64,000 nt of DNA from Asticcacaulis currens (GTDB lineage: Bacteria > Pseudomonadota > Alphaproteobacteria > Caulobacterales > Caulobacteraceae), in NCBI RefSeq assembly GCF_028550395.1, contig NZ_JAQQKW010000003.1, positions 186,001 through 250,000 on the forward strand, in the 5' to 3' direction. Positions 43,045 to 51,198 of this stretch are shown piece after piece. The translations under genes and the position numbers were made by a program. The first letter of the stretch is position 1. The number at the start of each line of letters is the position of its first letter. The notes beneath the pieces were generated by a model. That model was not told the DNA's origin. It saw nothing but the letters and a program-made list of their open reading frames with translations, and ran no database searches.

Positions 43045-43527
43045 ATGACCGATATTTTTGCGGCCACGCTCGACGATCTGCCGCGCGTACAGGCGCTGGC
43101 GCGCGACATCTGGCCGGAATGTTTTGCGGGCATCCTGCCGCCCGACCGCATCGGCCCGATGGTCGAGGCCATCTACGCGCTGGACACCCTGCGCGACGAC
43201 ATGCAGGTACGCGGCCATCGCTACTGGCTGGCGCAGGTCGATGGGCACGACGCCGGCTACGTCTCCGCCTATCAGGAGGGTGCGCGCCTGTGGCTGAAGA
43301 AGCTTTATCTGCGCCACACCTGCCGCGGCGAAGGCACGGGTAAGGCGCTGATCGCGACCGTCCTGAAGGCTTTTCCCGACGCCCGTGAACTGGCCCTCTA
43401 TGTCAATGACGGTAATGCGCCGGCCATCGCCTTCTACCAGGCGCAGGGCTTTGAGATAGAGGCCACGGTCCCCGTGCGCATGGGGCCGTTCGACTTCACG
43501 GACCATGTTATGCGCAAGGCGCTCTGA
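43045..43527 (+). CDS. GNAT family N-acetyltransferase, tandem copy 1
   Basis: A 160-residue acetyltransferase. The acetyl-CoA site is LYLRHTCRGEGTGKALIATVL, and the C-terminal motif is NAPAIAFYQAQGFEIEATVPVRMG. The ATG at 43045 has a good AGGGAGG site. It shares with the next gene a distinctive frame: DIWPECFAGILPPDRIGPMVEAIYALDTLRDDM versus LIWPRLYRNVVSPVQMDAIISALFDLDTLEEDM (aligned in parts), plus a DFTDHVMRKAL ending. Tandem duplication is clear; substrate unknown. Confidence 0.82.
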   Translation: MTDIFAATLDDLPRVQALARDIWPECFAGILPPDRIGPMVEAIYALDTLRDDMQVRGHRYWLAQVDGHDAGYVSAYQEGARLWLKKLYLRHTCRGEGTGKALIATVLKAFPDARELALYVNDGNAPAIAFYQAQGFEIEATVPVRMGPFDFTDHVMRKAL

Positions 43528-43694
43528 TCCGATCCGAACACGCCCTGAAATAATATTTCACATGCCGTGAATTTCATGGCACCTTGTCCACAGGCGTACA
43601 TCGCCAGCATGGAGGAATGGACACAGGGAAGACCTAAAGGCGCCCTGTTCGGGTGGTACGACGCGAGCCGCTGCCCAGGAAACGGAGGTCACAG

Positions 43695-44204
43695 ATGCCG
43701 AACCCCCCGAAAATCCGCCGCATTCGCACGGACGAGCTGTTTATCGTGCGCGATCTGGCCATGCTGATCTGGCCGCGCCTCTACCGCAACGTCGTCTCAC
43801 CCGTGCAGATGGACGCCATTATCAGCGCTCTTTTCGATCTAGACACGCTGGAAGAAGATATGGACGACCGCGGCCATATCTATTGGGTCGCCGAAGTCAA
43901 CGGCAAGCCCGTGGGTTTCCTGTCCGCCGCTGCCGAAGCCGATCACGTCAGCGTCCATAAGGTCTATGTCCTCGAGGACTACCGCGGCTGCGGCATCGGT
44001 AAGGCCCTGATGCAGGCCGCCCTCGGCCATTTCGAAGACACCCGCACCCTGTCACTGATCGTCCCCAAGGACCACGACCACGGTATCGGCTTTTCGCTGA
44101 AGTCCGGCTTCACCTTCGATCACGAAGAACCCACCCGCGTCGGCGGCTATGACCTGACCAACTACGTCATGCGCAAAAGCCTTGATACCGCGGTAACATC
44201 GTAG
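43695..44204 (+). CDS. GNAT family N-acetyltransferase, tandem copy 2
   Basis: A 169-residue paralogue of the preceding gene, 167 bp downstream with its own AACGGAGG site. The CoA motif is VYVLEDYRGCGIGKALMQAAL. The region after it is altered (KDHDHGIGFSLKSGFTF instead of NAPAIAFYQAQGF), which could change substrate choice. The C-terminus DLTNYVMRKSL mirrors copy 1. Start at 43695 is chosen by the ribosome site. Confidence 0.82.
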   Translation: MPNPPKIRRIRTDELFIVRDLAMLIWPRLYRNVVSPVQMDAIISALFDLDTLEEDMDDRGHIYWVAEVNGKPVGFLSAAAEADHVSVHKVYVLEDYRGCGIGKALMQAALGHFEDTRTLSLIVPKDHDHGIGFSLKSGFTFDHEEPTRVGGYDLTNYVMRKSLDTAVTS

Positions 44205-44228
44205 GGTCAGAATTCTGGATTTCAGATT

Positions 44229-44268
44229 CCGGGGTTCAGGTTCTGGGGCCAACTGGCCCCAAACCCCG
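44229..44268 (+). terminator. Hairpin after the second acetyltransferase
   Basis: Inner stem tggggcc/ggcccca inside an outer cggggtt/aaccccg pair, about 25 bases after the stop codon. Followed by a pyrimidine-rich stretch. Confidence 0.5.
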
Positions 44269-44380
44269 CAACGCCCCCTTTATACTTCCCTGCCTTTGGC
44301 GGGGAGGGGGACCGTGCCGGCAGGGCGGGGTGGTAGGGTGTCTTCCTTCAATAATGCCAGCAGTTCCCAAAAAAATAGCG

Positions 44381-44920
44381 CTAAGAGCCCGCCCGCGTCA
44401 GCGCCTCCAGCGACGGCCCGCCCAGCCAAGCCTTCCAAACGAAGACCAGCGCCCCGTGCAGCAGCACCGCCGGCCATAACGACCCGGTACGCCAGCGCAT
44501 CAGCGCGCACCCCAGCCCGATCAGCCAGGCATTGAGCAAAAAGGCCGGCTGCAAAAAGAAGCCCGCGCCCGGCAACAACACCAACGCCTCAAACACGTGC
44601 CACAGTACGAAGATCAGCGTGGCCATGCCGATCCACAGGACGGGCCGCCTCGTCTCCGCCTGCGCCGGGATCATCAGACCGCGAAAAGCCAGTTCTTCGC
44701 TGAATGCCGGAACCAGCATCACACTGAACCACAACCCCAGTAAACCCGCCTGAGGCGACGCGACCCGTAATATACCGCTGCCGAAGCCGATCACCGCCAC
44801 GGTCAGCGTCACCGCCGCCGACACCCCCGCGCACCACGCCCAGTCCTTCGGCGACGGCCAGACGATCAGGCTGCGCCCGGCGCCCGTTACCCGCTCGCGG
44901 ATCAGGCGCAAAGGCGTCAT
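44381..44920 (-). CDS. CPBP-family intramembrane metalloprotease (CAAX protease-like)
   Basis: A 179-residue membrane protein with about five helices and the full Abi/CPBP signature: SEELAFRGLM (EExxxR), FVLWHVFEAL (conserved His) and LLHGALVFVW. Prokaryotic members act in prenyl-protein processing, signalling or bacteriocin immunity. The start codon overlaps the stop of the Sel1-repeat gene by 4 bp, so both are made together. The target is unknown. Confidence 0.82.
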   Translation of the reverse strand: MTPLRLIRERVTGAGRSLIVWPSPKDWAWCAGVSAAVTLTVAVIGFGSGILRVASPQAGLLGLWFSVMLVPAFSEELAFRGLMIPAQAETRRPVLWIGMATLIFVLWHVFEALVLLPGAGFFLQPAFLLNAWLIGLGCALMRWRTGSLWPAVLLHGALVFVWKAWLGGPSLEALTRAGS

Positions 44921-46170
44921 TTGTTCGCCTCGGCCTCCTGCGCCGCCTTGTGCACGGCCAGTAGCGCCTTGCCCTTGCTCTTATCGGCCCCGGTCATCTG
45001 CCCCTCCAGTGCCTTGAGCTTCTCTTTCGCCTCTTCATTCTTTTTCTCGGCCGACAGGCTGTACCACGCGAAGGCGCTGCCGCGATCCTGCGCCATACCC
45101 ATGGCGTTTTCTGCCATAATCCCCAGTTGCAGCATGGCCGATCCATGCCCCTTCAACGCCGCCTTTTCAAACCAGCTTTTGGCATCCGAATAAGAGGTCT
45201 TTACCGACAACCCTTTGAGGAACATGTAGCCGACATAGTACTGCGCATTGCTATCGTCCTGATCCGCCGCCTTGCGGAACCACTTATAGGCCTGATCATT
45301 ATCGGCTTCGAGGAACTCGCCGGCAAAGTACATGTAACCAAGGCTGTATTGCGCCTGCGCATTGTCCTGCATGGCCGAGAGGCCGAACCATTTGAAGGCC
45401 TCGGCCAGGTCCGGTTCGACGTCCTTACCGTAATAATAGACGTCACCCAGTTCGTACTGCGCGTTGTCATCGCCCAATTTCGCTGCCTTGATCAGCCATT
45501 CCCGGCTTTTGGCCGCGTGCTTGCTCAGGCCTCCGCGTCCCTCATCGTAAAAGACAAAAACCTTATAGGCCGCGCCGGCCTGATCCTTGGCGGCCGCCTG
45601 CTGATACCATTTCAGCGCCTCGGCATCGCTCTTGTCGCGGCCTTCGCCATATTCGTACATGATCCCCAGATCGTACATGGCGTCGGCGTCACCCTTGTCC
45701 GCCGCCGTGCGATAATGCTCATAGGCGGCCGCGAAATCGACCTTTTCACCATGCAGGCCCAGCACCGCAATATTGCCCAGTTGCGCGTGCGCCCCGGCAT
45801 GACCCTGCGCGGCGGCCTTTTTATACCATTCGATGGCCTTGGCATTGTCTTCGGCGACGCCATAGCCGCCGTCGTAGTAGAAGGCGGTGCGGAACTGCGC
45901 TTCGGCCATCCCGGCCTCAGCGGCTTTTTGCGCCCATGTGAAGGCCTCGGTCCAGTTGCGCTCCACCCCCTTGCCCGTGAAATAGAGCAGGCCCAGCGCG
46001 TACATCGCCACCGGGTCACCCTTTTCGGCGGCGTCCTTTACGGTCTCAAACGGCTTATCGGAGAAGGCTGTCGGCGCGGGCTTATCAAAGGCCTGAGCGG
46101 CCAGCGCCGCATCGCCCACGAACAGGCCACCCGCAATCAACAGCGCGGAACAGAAGATTTTCAGAGACAT
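44917..46170 (-). CDS. Secreted Sel1-repeat protein
   Basis: A 417-residue protein with a signal peptide (ALAAQ end, residue ~25) followed by a chain of about nine Sel1-like repeats of ~36 residues (A..G...A.Y.LG..Y..G.GV pattern, e.g. AMYALGLLYFTGKGVERNW). Such solenoids mediate protein-protein contacts in the envelope. The ATG at 46170 has a perfect GGAGG site; upstream in-frame codons are rejected. The C-terminus is Lys/Glu rich. Confidence 0.85.
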   Translation of the reverse strand: MSLKIFCSALLIAGGLFVGDAALAAQAFDKPAPTAFSDKPFETVKDAAEKGDPVAMYALGLLYFTGKGVERNWTEAFTWAQKAAEAGMAEAQFRTAFYYDGGYGVAEDNAKAIEWYKKAAAQGHAGAHAQLGNIAVLGLHGEKVDFAAAYEHYRTAADKGDADAMYDLGIMYEYGEGRDKSDAEALKWYQQAAAKDQAGAAYKVFVFYDEGRGGLSKHAAKSREWLIKAAKLGDDNAQYELGDVYYYGKDVEPDLAEAFKWFGLSAMQDNAQAQYSLGYMYFAGEFLEADNDQAYKWFRKAADQDDSNAQYYVGYMFLKGLSVKTSYSDAKSWFEKAALKGHGSAMLQLGIMAENAMGMAQDRGSAFAWYSLSAEKKNEEAKEKLKALEGQMTGADKSKGKALLAVHKAAQEAEANK

Positions 46171-46347
46171 AGGAGGCTCCCCCCGGAACGATAACACCTC
46201 TCCCTTGTGCCAAACCTGCGCCGGAAAATCCAGTCCGATCCGATTAGGGTCTCAGCTTAACAAAAGGTAACCTTGTCCCCCTTTTGCAAGCGCCCAATTT
46301 CGCCTATGTGTAGAGCCTACACACCGGGCTTTAAGGGAGCTACCCTC

Positions 46348-46974
46348 GTGATCAAGCTGAAGCGTATTCTGGGTCTGTTTGCCGTCGCGGCCGCCGCCGT
46401 AAGCCTGACGGCCTGCGACGTAAACCGCATCCCCACCCAGGAAGAAAACGCCAAACGTGCCTTCTCCGACGTGCAGGACGCCTATCAGCGCCGCAATGAT
46501 CTGGTGCCGAACCTCGTCTCGACCGTGCAGGGCGCGGCTATTGCCGAACGCGGCACCCTGACCGAAGTGGTTGAGGCGCGCGCGAAGGCCACCAGCGTTA
46601 CTGTCGATGCCTCGACCCTAACCGACCCGGCCAAGTTCCAGCAGTTCCAGCAGGCGCAAGACGGCATGTCTTCTGCGCTCGGCCGTCTGATGGTCGTGGT
46701 GGAACGTTATCCGGACCTCAAGAGCCAGCAGAACTTCACGACCCTGATGTCGCAGCTTGAAGGCGCGGAAAACCGCATCTCTATCGCGCGCCGCGATTTC
46801 AATGCCGCGGCCCAGACCTACAACACCACCCTGCGCTCCTTCCCGCAGAATATCCTGGCCTCGACCATCCATTCCGGCTCCAAGCCGATGGAGTATTTCA
46901 AGGCCGCGCCGGGTGCCGACAAGGCCCCGAAGGTGGACTTTTCGGGGCTAAATAACGCCGAAGCCTCCAAGTAA
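46348..46974 (+). CDS. lemA: LemA-family lipoprotein
   Basis: A 208-residue protein starting with GTG at 46348 after an AAGGGAG site. A signal with lipobox SLTAC (Cys23) is followed by the LemA helical domain: RNDLVPNLVSTVQGAA, EAENRI-like EGAENRISIARRDFN and a late NTTLRSFP. LemA proteins are often encoded with TPM-domain proteins, exactly as here. Their biochemical role is not settled. Confidence 0.88.
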   Translation: MIKLKRILGLFAVAAAAVSLTACDVNRIPTQEENAKRAFSDVQDAYQRRNDLVPNLVSTVQGAAIAERGTLTEVVEARAKATSVTVDASTLTDPAKFQQFQQAQDGMSSALGRLMVVVERYPDLKSQQNFTTLMSQLEGAENRISIARRDFNAAAQTYNTTLRSFPQNILASTIHSGSKPMEYFKAAPGADKAPKVDFSGLNNAEASK

Positions 46975-46997
46975 ACGCCTGAACGGAAGGCCGTCCC

Positions 46998-47807
46998 ATG
47001 TCTCTCCCCGCCTCCGCCCTGCGGATCAGGACCGCATGGACGGCCTTTATACTTGTCTGTCTGGCCCTGTGGGCCTCCGCGGCCTTCGCTGCGCCGGACT
47101 TCCCCAAGCTGACCGGGCGCGTCGTCGATCAGGCTGAGCTTCTGACCCCCGAAGTCGAGGCAGACCTGACCGCCAAGCTGGCGGGCCTCGAAAACGCCAC
47201 CACGGATCAGGTGGTCGTCGTCACGGTCAGCAGCCTTCAGGGCTATGACATCGCCGATTACGGCTATCAGTTGGGCCGCGCCTGGGGCATCGGTCAGAAA
47301 GAGGCCCGCGCCACACCGGGCGCCGAGTCCGAAGCGGGCGGCCAGTTCAAGAACAACGGCGTCCTGCTGATCGTTGCGCCTAATGAGCGCAAGGTTCGTA
47401 TCGAGGTCGGTTACGGCCTCGAACCGGTCATTACCGACGCCTACTCATCGCTGATCATTCAGAATGCTATCCTGCCGGCCTTCCGCGACGGCGATTACCC
47501 GACCGGTATCGTCAAGGGCACGGACGAGATCATCGCCCAGCTTTCGGCCGATCGCGGCACCGCCATCGAAAAGGCGCGTCAGATCGAGCATCAGCCGGTC
47601 CACAAGGGCGAACGCTTCCCGGTGTGGATCATCATCGTTGTGGTGCTGTTCCTGCTGATCTTCGGGCGCGGCTGGCTGCCCTTCTTCATCCTTGAGGCCC
47701 TGCTGCGCGGCGGCGGTGGCGGCGGCTGGAGCGGCGGCGGCGGGGGTGGTGGCTTCAGCGGGGGCGGCGGCAGCTTCGGCGGCGGTGGTTCGTCGGGTAG
47801 CTGGTAG
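46998..47807 (+). CDS. TPM-domain protein (YgcG-like) with Gly-rich tail
   Basis: A 269-residue protein with a signal peptide (residues ~1-31), a TPM domain (about 36-185; VVDQAELLTPEVEADLTAKL and GVLLIVAPNERKVRIEVGYGLE), a membrane helix (about 208-232) and a C-terminal tail of mostly Gly and Ser ending GSW. This layout is standard for YgcG/TPM proteins of LemA operons. It lies 23 bp after lemA. Confidence 0.9.
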   Translation: MSLPASALRIRTAWTAFILVCLALWASAAFAAPDFPKLTGRVVDQAELLTPEVEADLTAKLAGLENATTDQVVVVTVSSLQGYDIADYGYQLGRAWGIGQKEARATPGAESEAGGQFKNNGVLLIVAPNERKVRIEVGYGLEPVITDAYSSLIIQNAILPAFRDGDYPTGIVKGTDEIIAQLSADRGTAIEKARQIEHQPVHKGERFPVWIIIVVVLFLLIFGRGWLPFFILEALLRGGGGGGWSGGGGGGGFSGGGGSFGGGGSSGSW

Positions 47808-47821
47808 AGGGAAAGACGGAC

Positions 47822-48514
47822 ATGCCTTTGAACATCGACCACGCCCGCATCAATGCCGCCATAGCCCGCACCGAAACGCAGACGGCCGGTGAAATCACCT
47901 GCGTCATCAAGAAAACGGCGCTCGACTATCCGGAAACGCCGCTGATGTGGGCGGCGGCTTCGGCCTTTATCCTCCCGCTGATCTTTTTGGGCTTAGGCAT
48001 TTGGCCGCACGACTGGCTGGGGCCGGTCTTAAGCGCCCTTGCCGGGTGGAATGCGCCAAATGTCACGGGCGAATTGCTGGCCGCCGAAGCCATCATCTTC
48101 TACGCCCTGACGCAGCTTATCCTGTTTGCCGCCGTCTATCTGCTGGTCAGCGTGCCGAAGGTGACGCTGTGGCTGACGCCGCGCTTTATCACCCGCCGCC
48201 GCGCCCATAAAAAGGCGCTGGAGCAGTTTCTGGCGCGCGGCCTGCACCTGACCAAAGCCCATACCGGCGTGATGATCTTCTGCGCGCTTGAGGAACGCTT
48301 TGTCGATGTGATTGCAGATGAGGGCATCTATTCGCGCGTGGACAAGAGCGAATGGAACGCCACGGTCGCCGCTCTGGTCAGCCATATCAAAAAGGGCGAC
48401 TTGACGACCGGGTTTGAGGCCGCCGTCGAACGTTGCGGCGTGGTGCTGAGCACGCACTTCCCGCCGGGTGCTGAGAACACTAACGAATCTCCAGACGTGC
48501 TGATCGAGATTTAA
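47822..48514 (+). CDS. Second TPM-domain membrane protein
   Basis: A 230-residue protein, 14 bp after the first TPM gene. A split TPM domain surrounds two membrane helices (residues ~42-62 and 92-116): the N-terminal part is RINAAIARTETQTAGEITCVIKK and the C-terminal part GVMIFCALEERFVDVIADEGI. The C-terminal half matches the HTGVLIFVSL pattern of this family. The third gene of the lemA operon. Confidence 0.82.
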   Translation: MPLNIDHARINAAIARTETQTAGEITCVIKKTALDYPETPLMWAAASAFILPLIFLGLGIWPHDWLGPVLSALAGWNAPNVTGELLAAEAIIFYALTQLILFAAVYLLVSVPKVTLWLTPRFITRRRAHKKALEQFLARGLHLTKAHTGVMIFCALEERFVDVIADEGIYSRVDKSEWNATVAALVSHIKKGDLTTGFEAAVERCGVVLSTHFPPGAENTNESPDVLIEI

Positions 48515-48798
48515 CCCCAGCGCCAGCGTGTTTTCACTATGGCGACAGCAAATCCTATCACGATTAGTGCCACCTCCGACCACACGAGCCAGTCACGCCA
48601 CGGCTACTCCAGCTTCGCCTGAAGATTCGCTGGATCGCCAAACACAAAGAAAAGCAGCAAACCCTCGAGGACTAACAGGAGCAAGCCTTGCAATCGAACC
48701 GGATACAACACCCCCGCTAAGGGATATTTGACCGAATGAAACCATGAGTCATCATGCGTTTGCTCACGGCGCTCCCACAAAGGTGCTGGCTCTTGCAT
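48511..48798 (-). pseudogene. Small membrane-protein gene interrupted by an amber codon
   Basis: The reading frame from ATG 48798 encodes 64 residues with a hydrophobic segment (LLLLVLEGLLLFFVF), then a TAG at 48604-48606, and continues in the same frame for 30 residues (PWRDWLVWSEVALIVIG...) with another membrane helix to a TAA at 48511. Frame, hydrophobicity and Trp content continue across the stop, so a single G-to-T change in a Glu codon is the simplest cause. It resembles the remnant at 50391. Confidence 0.55.
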
Positions 48799-49126
48799 GA
48801 TTAATCCCCCTTCGGACTGAAAAGGTAATCCTGTTTCCGAAACCCAGCAAAGCGATTTTCACATCGTCGCTCTCTCTCCTCCCTGTTGCGAAACAATGGG
48901 GAGGTGGCAGCCCGCCGGGCTGACGGAGGGGGACGGCGCCACAGGCAAGCCAAAGCTCAGTCGCCGATCGTTCGAGCCATCCCCTCCGTCAACTCACTTC
49001 GTTTGTCGCCACCTCCCCATGCCTTTGGCATAAGGGAGGAGTGAAGAGGCGAATATGCGACTGGCCTTCCTCACTGATCCCGTGTACACACCGCCGCCCT
49101 TTTGTGTGTCTCTGGCGGAACCTCCC
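48799..49126. other. Intergenic region before the DnaK-like gene
   Basis: 328 bp without a convincing gene. It is mostly a family B repeat (48880-49045). An in-frame ATG at 49055 could extend the DnaK-like protein by 24 residues, but the family start is at 49127. Confidence 0.5.
48880..49045. repeat. Family B repeat pair in inverted orientation
   Basis: ggggaggtggc - stem agcccgccgggct - gacggaggggg (48901-48935) faces an inverted copy, cccctccgtcaactcacttcg...gccacctcccc (48983-49020). Together they form a large imperfect inverted repeat. Confidence 0.65.
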
Positions 49127-50365
49127 ATGTCTTTGCGTCCCTATTGCGGTATAGACTTCGGCACCTCCAATTCGGCGGTCAGCGTCGGGCGCGGCGATCA
49201 GGTGCAGCTTGTCCCCGTTGAAGGCGATGCCGTCACCCTGCCCTCGGCCCTCTTCTTCAATACCGAAGAAGACCACCTCAGCTTTGGGCGCAAGGCGATT
49301 GCCGAATATCTCGATGGCTATGAAGGCCGCCTGATGCGCGCCCTGAAATCCGTGCTAGGCAGCCATCTGATCACTGAGACCACTCAGGTCGGCACCAAGC
49401 GCAAAAACTTCCGTGAGATCATTGGCCTCTACATCGCGCACGTGAAACAGGCCGCCGAACGCCACGCCGGTGAGCGCATCGAAGACGTGGTGCTGGGCCG
49501 TCCCGTGCACTTTGTCGATGACGATGCGGAGGCCGATCAGCGCGCCGAAAACGAGCTGCGCGGCATTGCCGAGGCGCAAGGCTTCAGGACCATCCGCTTC
49601 GAATACGAACCTCTGGCCGCCGCCCGCGATTACGCCAGCCGCCTCAGCGCGCGCGAAACCGTGCTGGTGGTCGATATCGGCGGCGGCACGTCGGACTTTT
49701 CGGTCCTCAGCCTGTCGCCCGACCATTCGGATATTCTGGCCAATACGGGCGTGCATATCGGCGGCACCGACTTTGACCGCCTGCTCAGCATGGATACGGC
49801 CATGGTCGATATGGGCTGGAAGTCGAAGCTGAAAAGCGGGCTCGACATGCCGGGCCTGACCTATCATCAGCTTTCGACTTGGCACCTCATCAACTTTCTC
49901 TACACGCAAAAGGTCATGCACAGTGTGCGCGAACTGCACCATCTGGCCGAACGCCGCGACCTGACGCAGCGCCTGATCAAGGTGCTGGAAGACCGCATGG
50001 GCCACGCCATCGCCAGCCGCATCGAAGCGGCCAAGATCGCTTTGTCGGCCGATGAGGTCACGCACATCGACTATGACGATATCGAAGCCGGCTGGGTGTC
50101 AGACGTGACGCGCGAGACGCTGATCACGGCCACGGCGCGCGAAGTGGCCAAGGTGGTGGCCACCGCCTTGCTGTGTGTGGAAAAGGCGGACCTTAAGCCG
50201 GACGCCATCCATACCCTGTTCATGACCGGCGGTTCGACCGCCATGCCGGGCTTTGAGGCCGCTATGCAGGCTGCCTTCCCGGCTGCCAACATCAATTACG
50301 GGGACCGCTTTTCAACGGTGGCGTCGGGTCTGGGTCTGGCGGCAAGGGTGGCCTTTACAACGTGA
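49127..50365 (+). CDS. DnaK-like ATPase without substrate-binding domain (YegD-like)
   Basis: A 412-residue protein made only of the actin/Hsp70 ATPase fold. It has phosphate-1 CGIDFGTSNSAVSVG, phosphate-2 LVVDIGGGTSDFSVL and adenosine motif LFMTGGSTAMPGFE. The peptide-binding domain of DnaK is missing, as in YegD, a poorly understood Hsp70 relative. The MSLRPYCGIDFGTSNS start at 49127 is the family start. It is flanked by two decayed small membrane genes on the other strand. Confidence 0.85.
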   Translation: MSLRPYCGIDFGTSNSAVSVGRGDQVQLVPVEGDAVTLPSALFFNTEEDHLSFGRKAIAEYLDGYEGRLMRALKSVLGSHLITETTQVGTKRKNFREIIGLYIAHVKQAAERHAGERIEDVVLGRPVHFVDDDAEADQRAENELRGIAEAQGFRTIRFEYEPLAAARDYASRLSARETVLVVDIGGGTSDFSVLSLSPDHSDILANTGVHIGGTDFDRLLSMDTAMVDMGWKSKLKSGLDMPGLTYHQLSTWHLINFLYTQKVMHSVRELHHLAERRDLTQRLIKVLEDRMGHAIASRIEAAKIALSADEVTHIDYDDIEAGWVSDVTRETLITATAREVAKVVATALLCVEKADLKPDAIHTLFMTGGSTAMPGFEAAMQAAFPAANINYGDRFSTVASGLGLAARVAFTT

Positions 50366-50390
50366 TTGAAGCTTAAATTGCGCAGCCTGT

Positions 50391-50613
50391 TCAGGCCATG
50401 GGAGTTTTGCGGATACTAAAGACAAAGAGTATCAAGAACACAATCACACTGCCTGAGGCGATGTATTTGCCCCATTCGAAGCCGCGTTCGATCAATGCGA
50501 CACCTGTGCCGACACCGCCACCGATGCAAAGTACTTTCCCCAGAGTCAGCAGATAACCCTGCCAAGTGATCGGCCACCAGAAGCCAAACGGTCCCCACTT
50601 GAACAGAAATCAT
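50391..50613 (-). pseudogene. Frameshifted small membrane-protein gene
   Basis: An ATG at 50613 follows a GAGGGG site, but its own frame gives a membrane-unlike peptide. The next frame encodes FKWGPFGFWWPITWQGY and a 70-residue two-helix protein ending SIRKTPMA at 50391. That frame has a stop just upstream and no start. Removing one base after the ATG would join them (MFLFKWGP...). The protein resembles the amber-interrupted gene at 48511 (YPVRLQG versus WPITWQG). Confidence 0.5.
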
Positions 50614-50871
50614 GCCCCTCGAATTTTAGGCGTTGGACGCTCCTGATCCTACAAGGGTTTGGATTTCGAAAATTCAGCCATGAGTGGAGTTTAACTAAGC
50701 ACGATCCTCTGTCAATGCGCGTGAATAGAGCCAAAACCCGTTCCGGTGCGCTGCTTTACAGACCTTCTCCGATACGGCATTGAGTCACGGCCATAAATTT
50801 CAGGTTTCAGGGTTTGAGGCCTTGCCATCCTCCCCCGGCTTCTGTATTAACGCGCTAACACAGTAACACAC
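50614..50871. other. Intergenic region upstream of the histidine operon
   Basis: 258 bp, with the 50366-50613 stretch giving over 500 bp without an intact gene. It should contain the promoter of yerC-hisG. AT-rich patches near 50640-50700 and a partly symmetrical ttaacgcgctaa at 50847 are the only features seen. Confidence 0.45.
50847..50858. promoter_or_regulatory. Imperfect palindrome before the TrpR-like regulator
   Basis: ttaacgcgctaa (5 of 6 pairs symmetrical) 14 bases before the regulator ATG, followed by repeated taaca motifs. Possible autoregulatory site; weak evidence. Confidence 0.3.
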
Positions 50872-51192
50872 ATGACTGACAAGCCCGCCAAGACCCCGCA
50901 ATCCTTCGCCGCTGATGAGGCGGAGCTGGTCCGCGCCCTTCTGACGCTCAAAACGCCCGAAGAGGTGCGCGCCTTTCTCGACGACCTGTGTACACCGTCA
51001 GAGATCCGGGCCTTTGCCGAACGCTTTAAGGTCGCGCGTCTGCTGGATGAAAACGCCCTCTCCTACCGGGACATCTCGGAACGGACCGGGGCATCGACCA
51101 CCACCGTCACCCGTGTGGCGCGCTTCCTGCGCGATATGCCGCACAAGGGCTACCGGCTGGTGATCGACCGATTGAAACAAGAAAGTCACTAA
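50872..51192 (+). CDS. TrpR/YerC-YecD family regulator of the histidine operon
   Basis: A 106-residue all-helical DNA-binding protein. The TrpR-like helix-turn-helix is LSYRDISERTGASTTTVTRVARFL, preceded by PSEIRAFAERFKVARLL. Proteins of this YerC/YecD family precede hisG in several proteobacteria and are proposed to repress his genes. It ends 6 bp before hisG, so it is part of the operon. The ligand is presumably histidine or a pathway product; not shown by sequence. Confidence 0.82.
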   Translation: MTDKPAKTPQSFAADEAELVRALLTLKTPEEVRAFLDDLCTPSEIRAFAERFKVARLLDENALSYRDISERTGASTTTVTRVARFLRDMPHKGYRLVIDRLKQESH

Positions 51193-51198
51193 AGTCCT

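Noticed and set aside
43567-43767. 66-codon frame between the tandem acetyltransferases
   Set aside because: Overlaps the start of the second acetyltransferase, no ribosome site, Cys/Arg-rich without pattern.
48029-48583. 184-codon minus-strand frame overlapping the second TPM gene
   Set aside because: No start context and low-complexity antisense composition; the membrane-protein frame at 48511-48798 in another frame is better supported.
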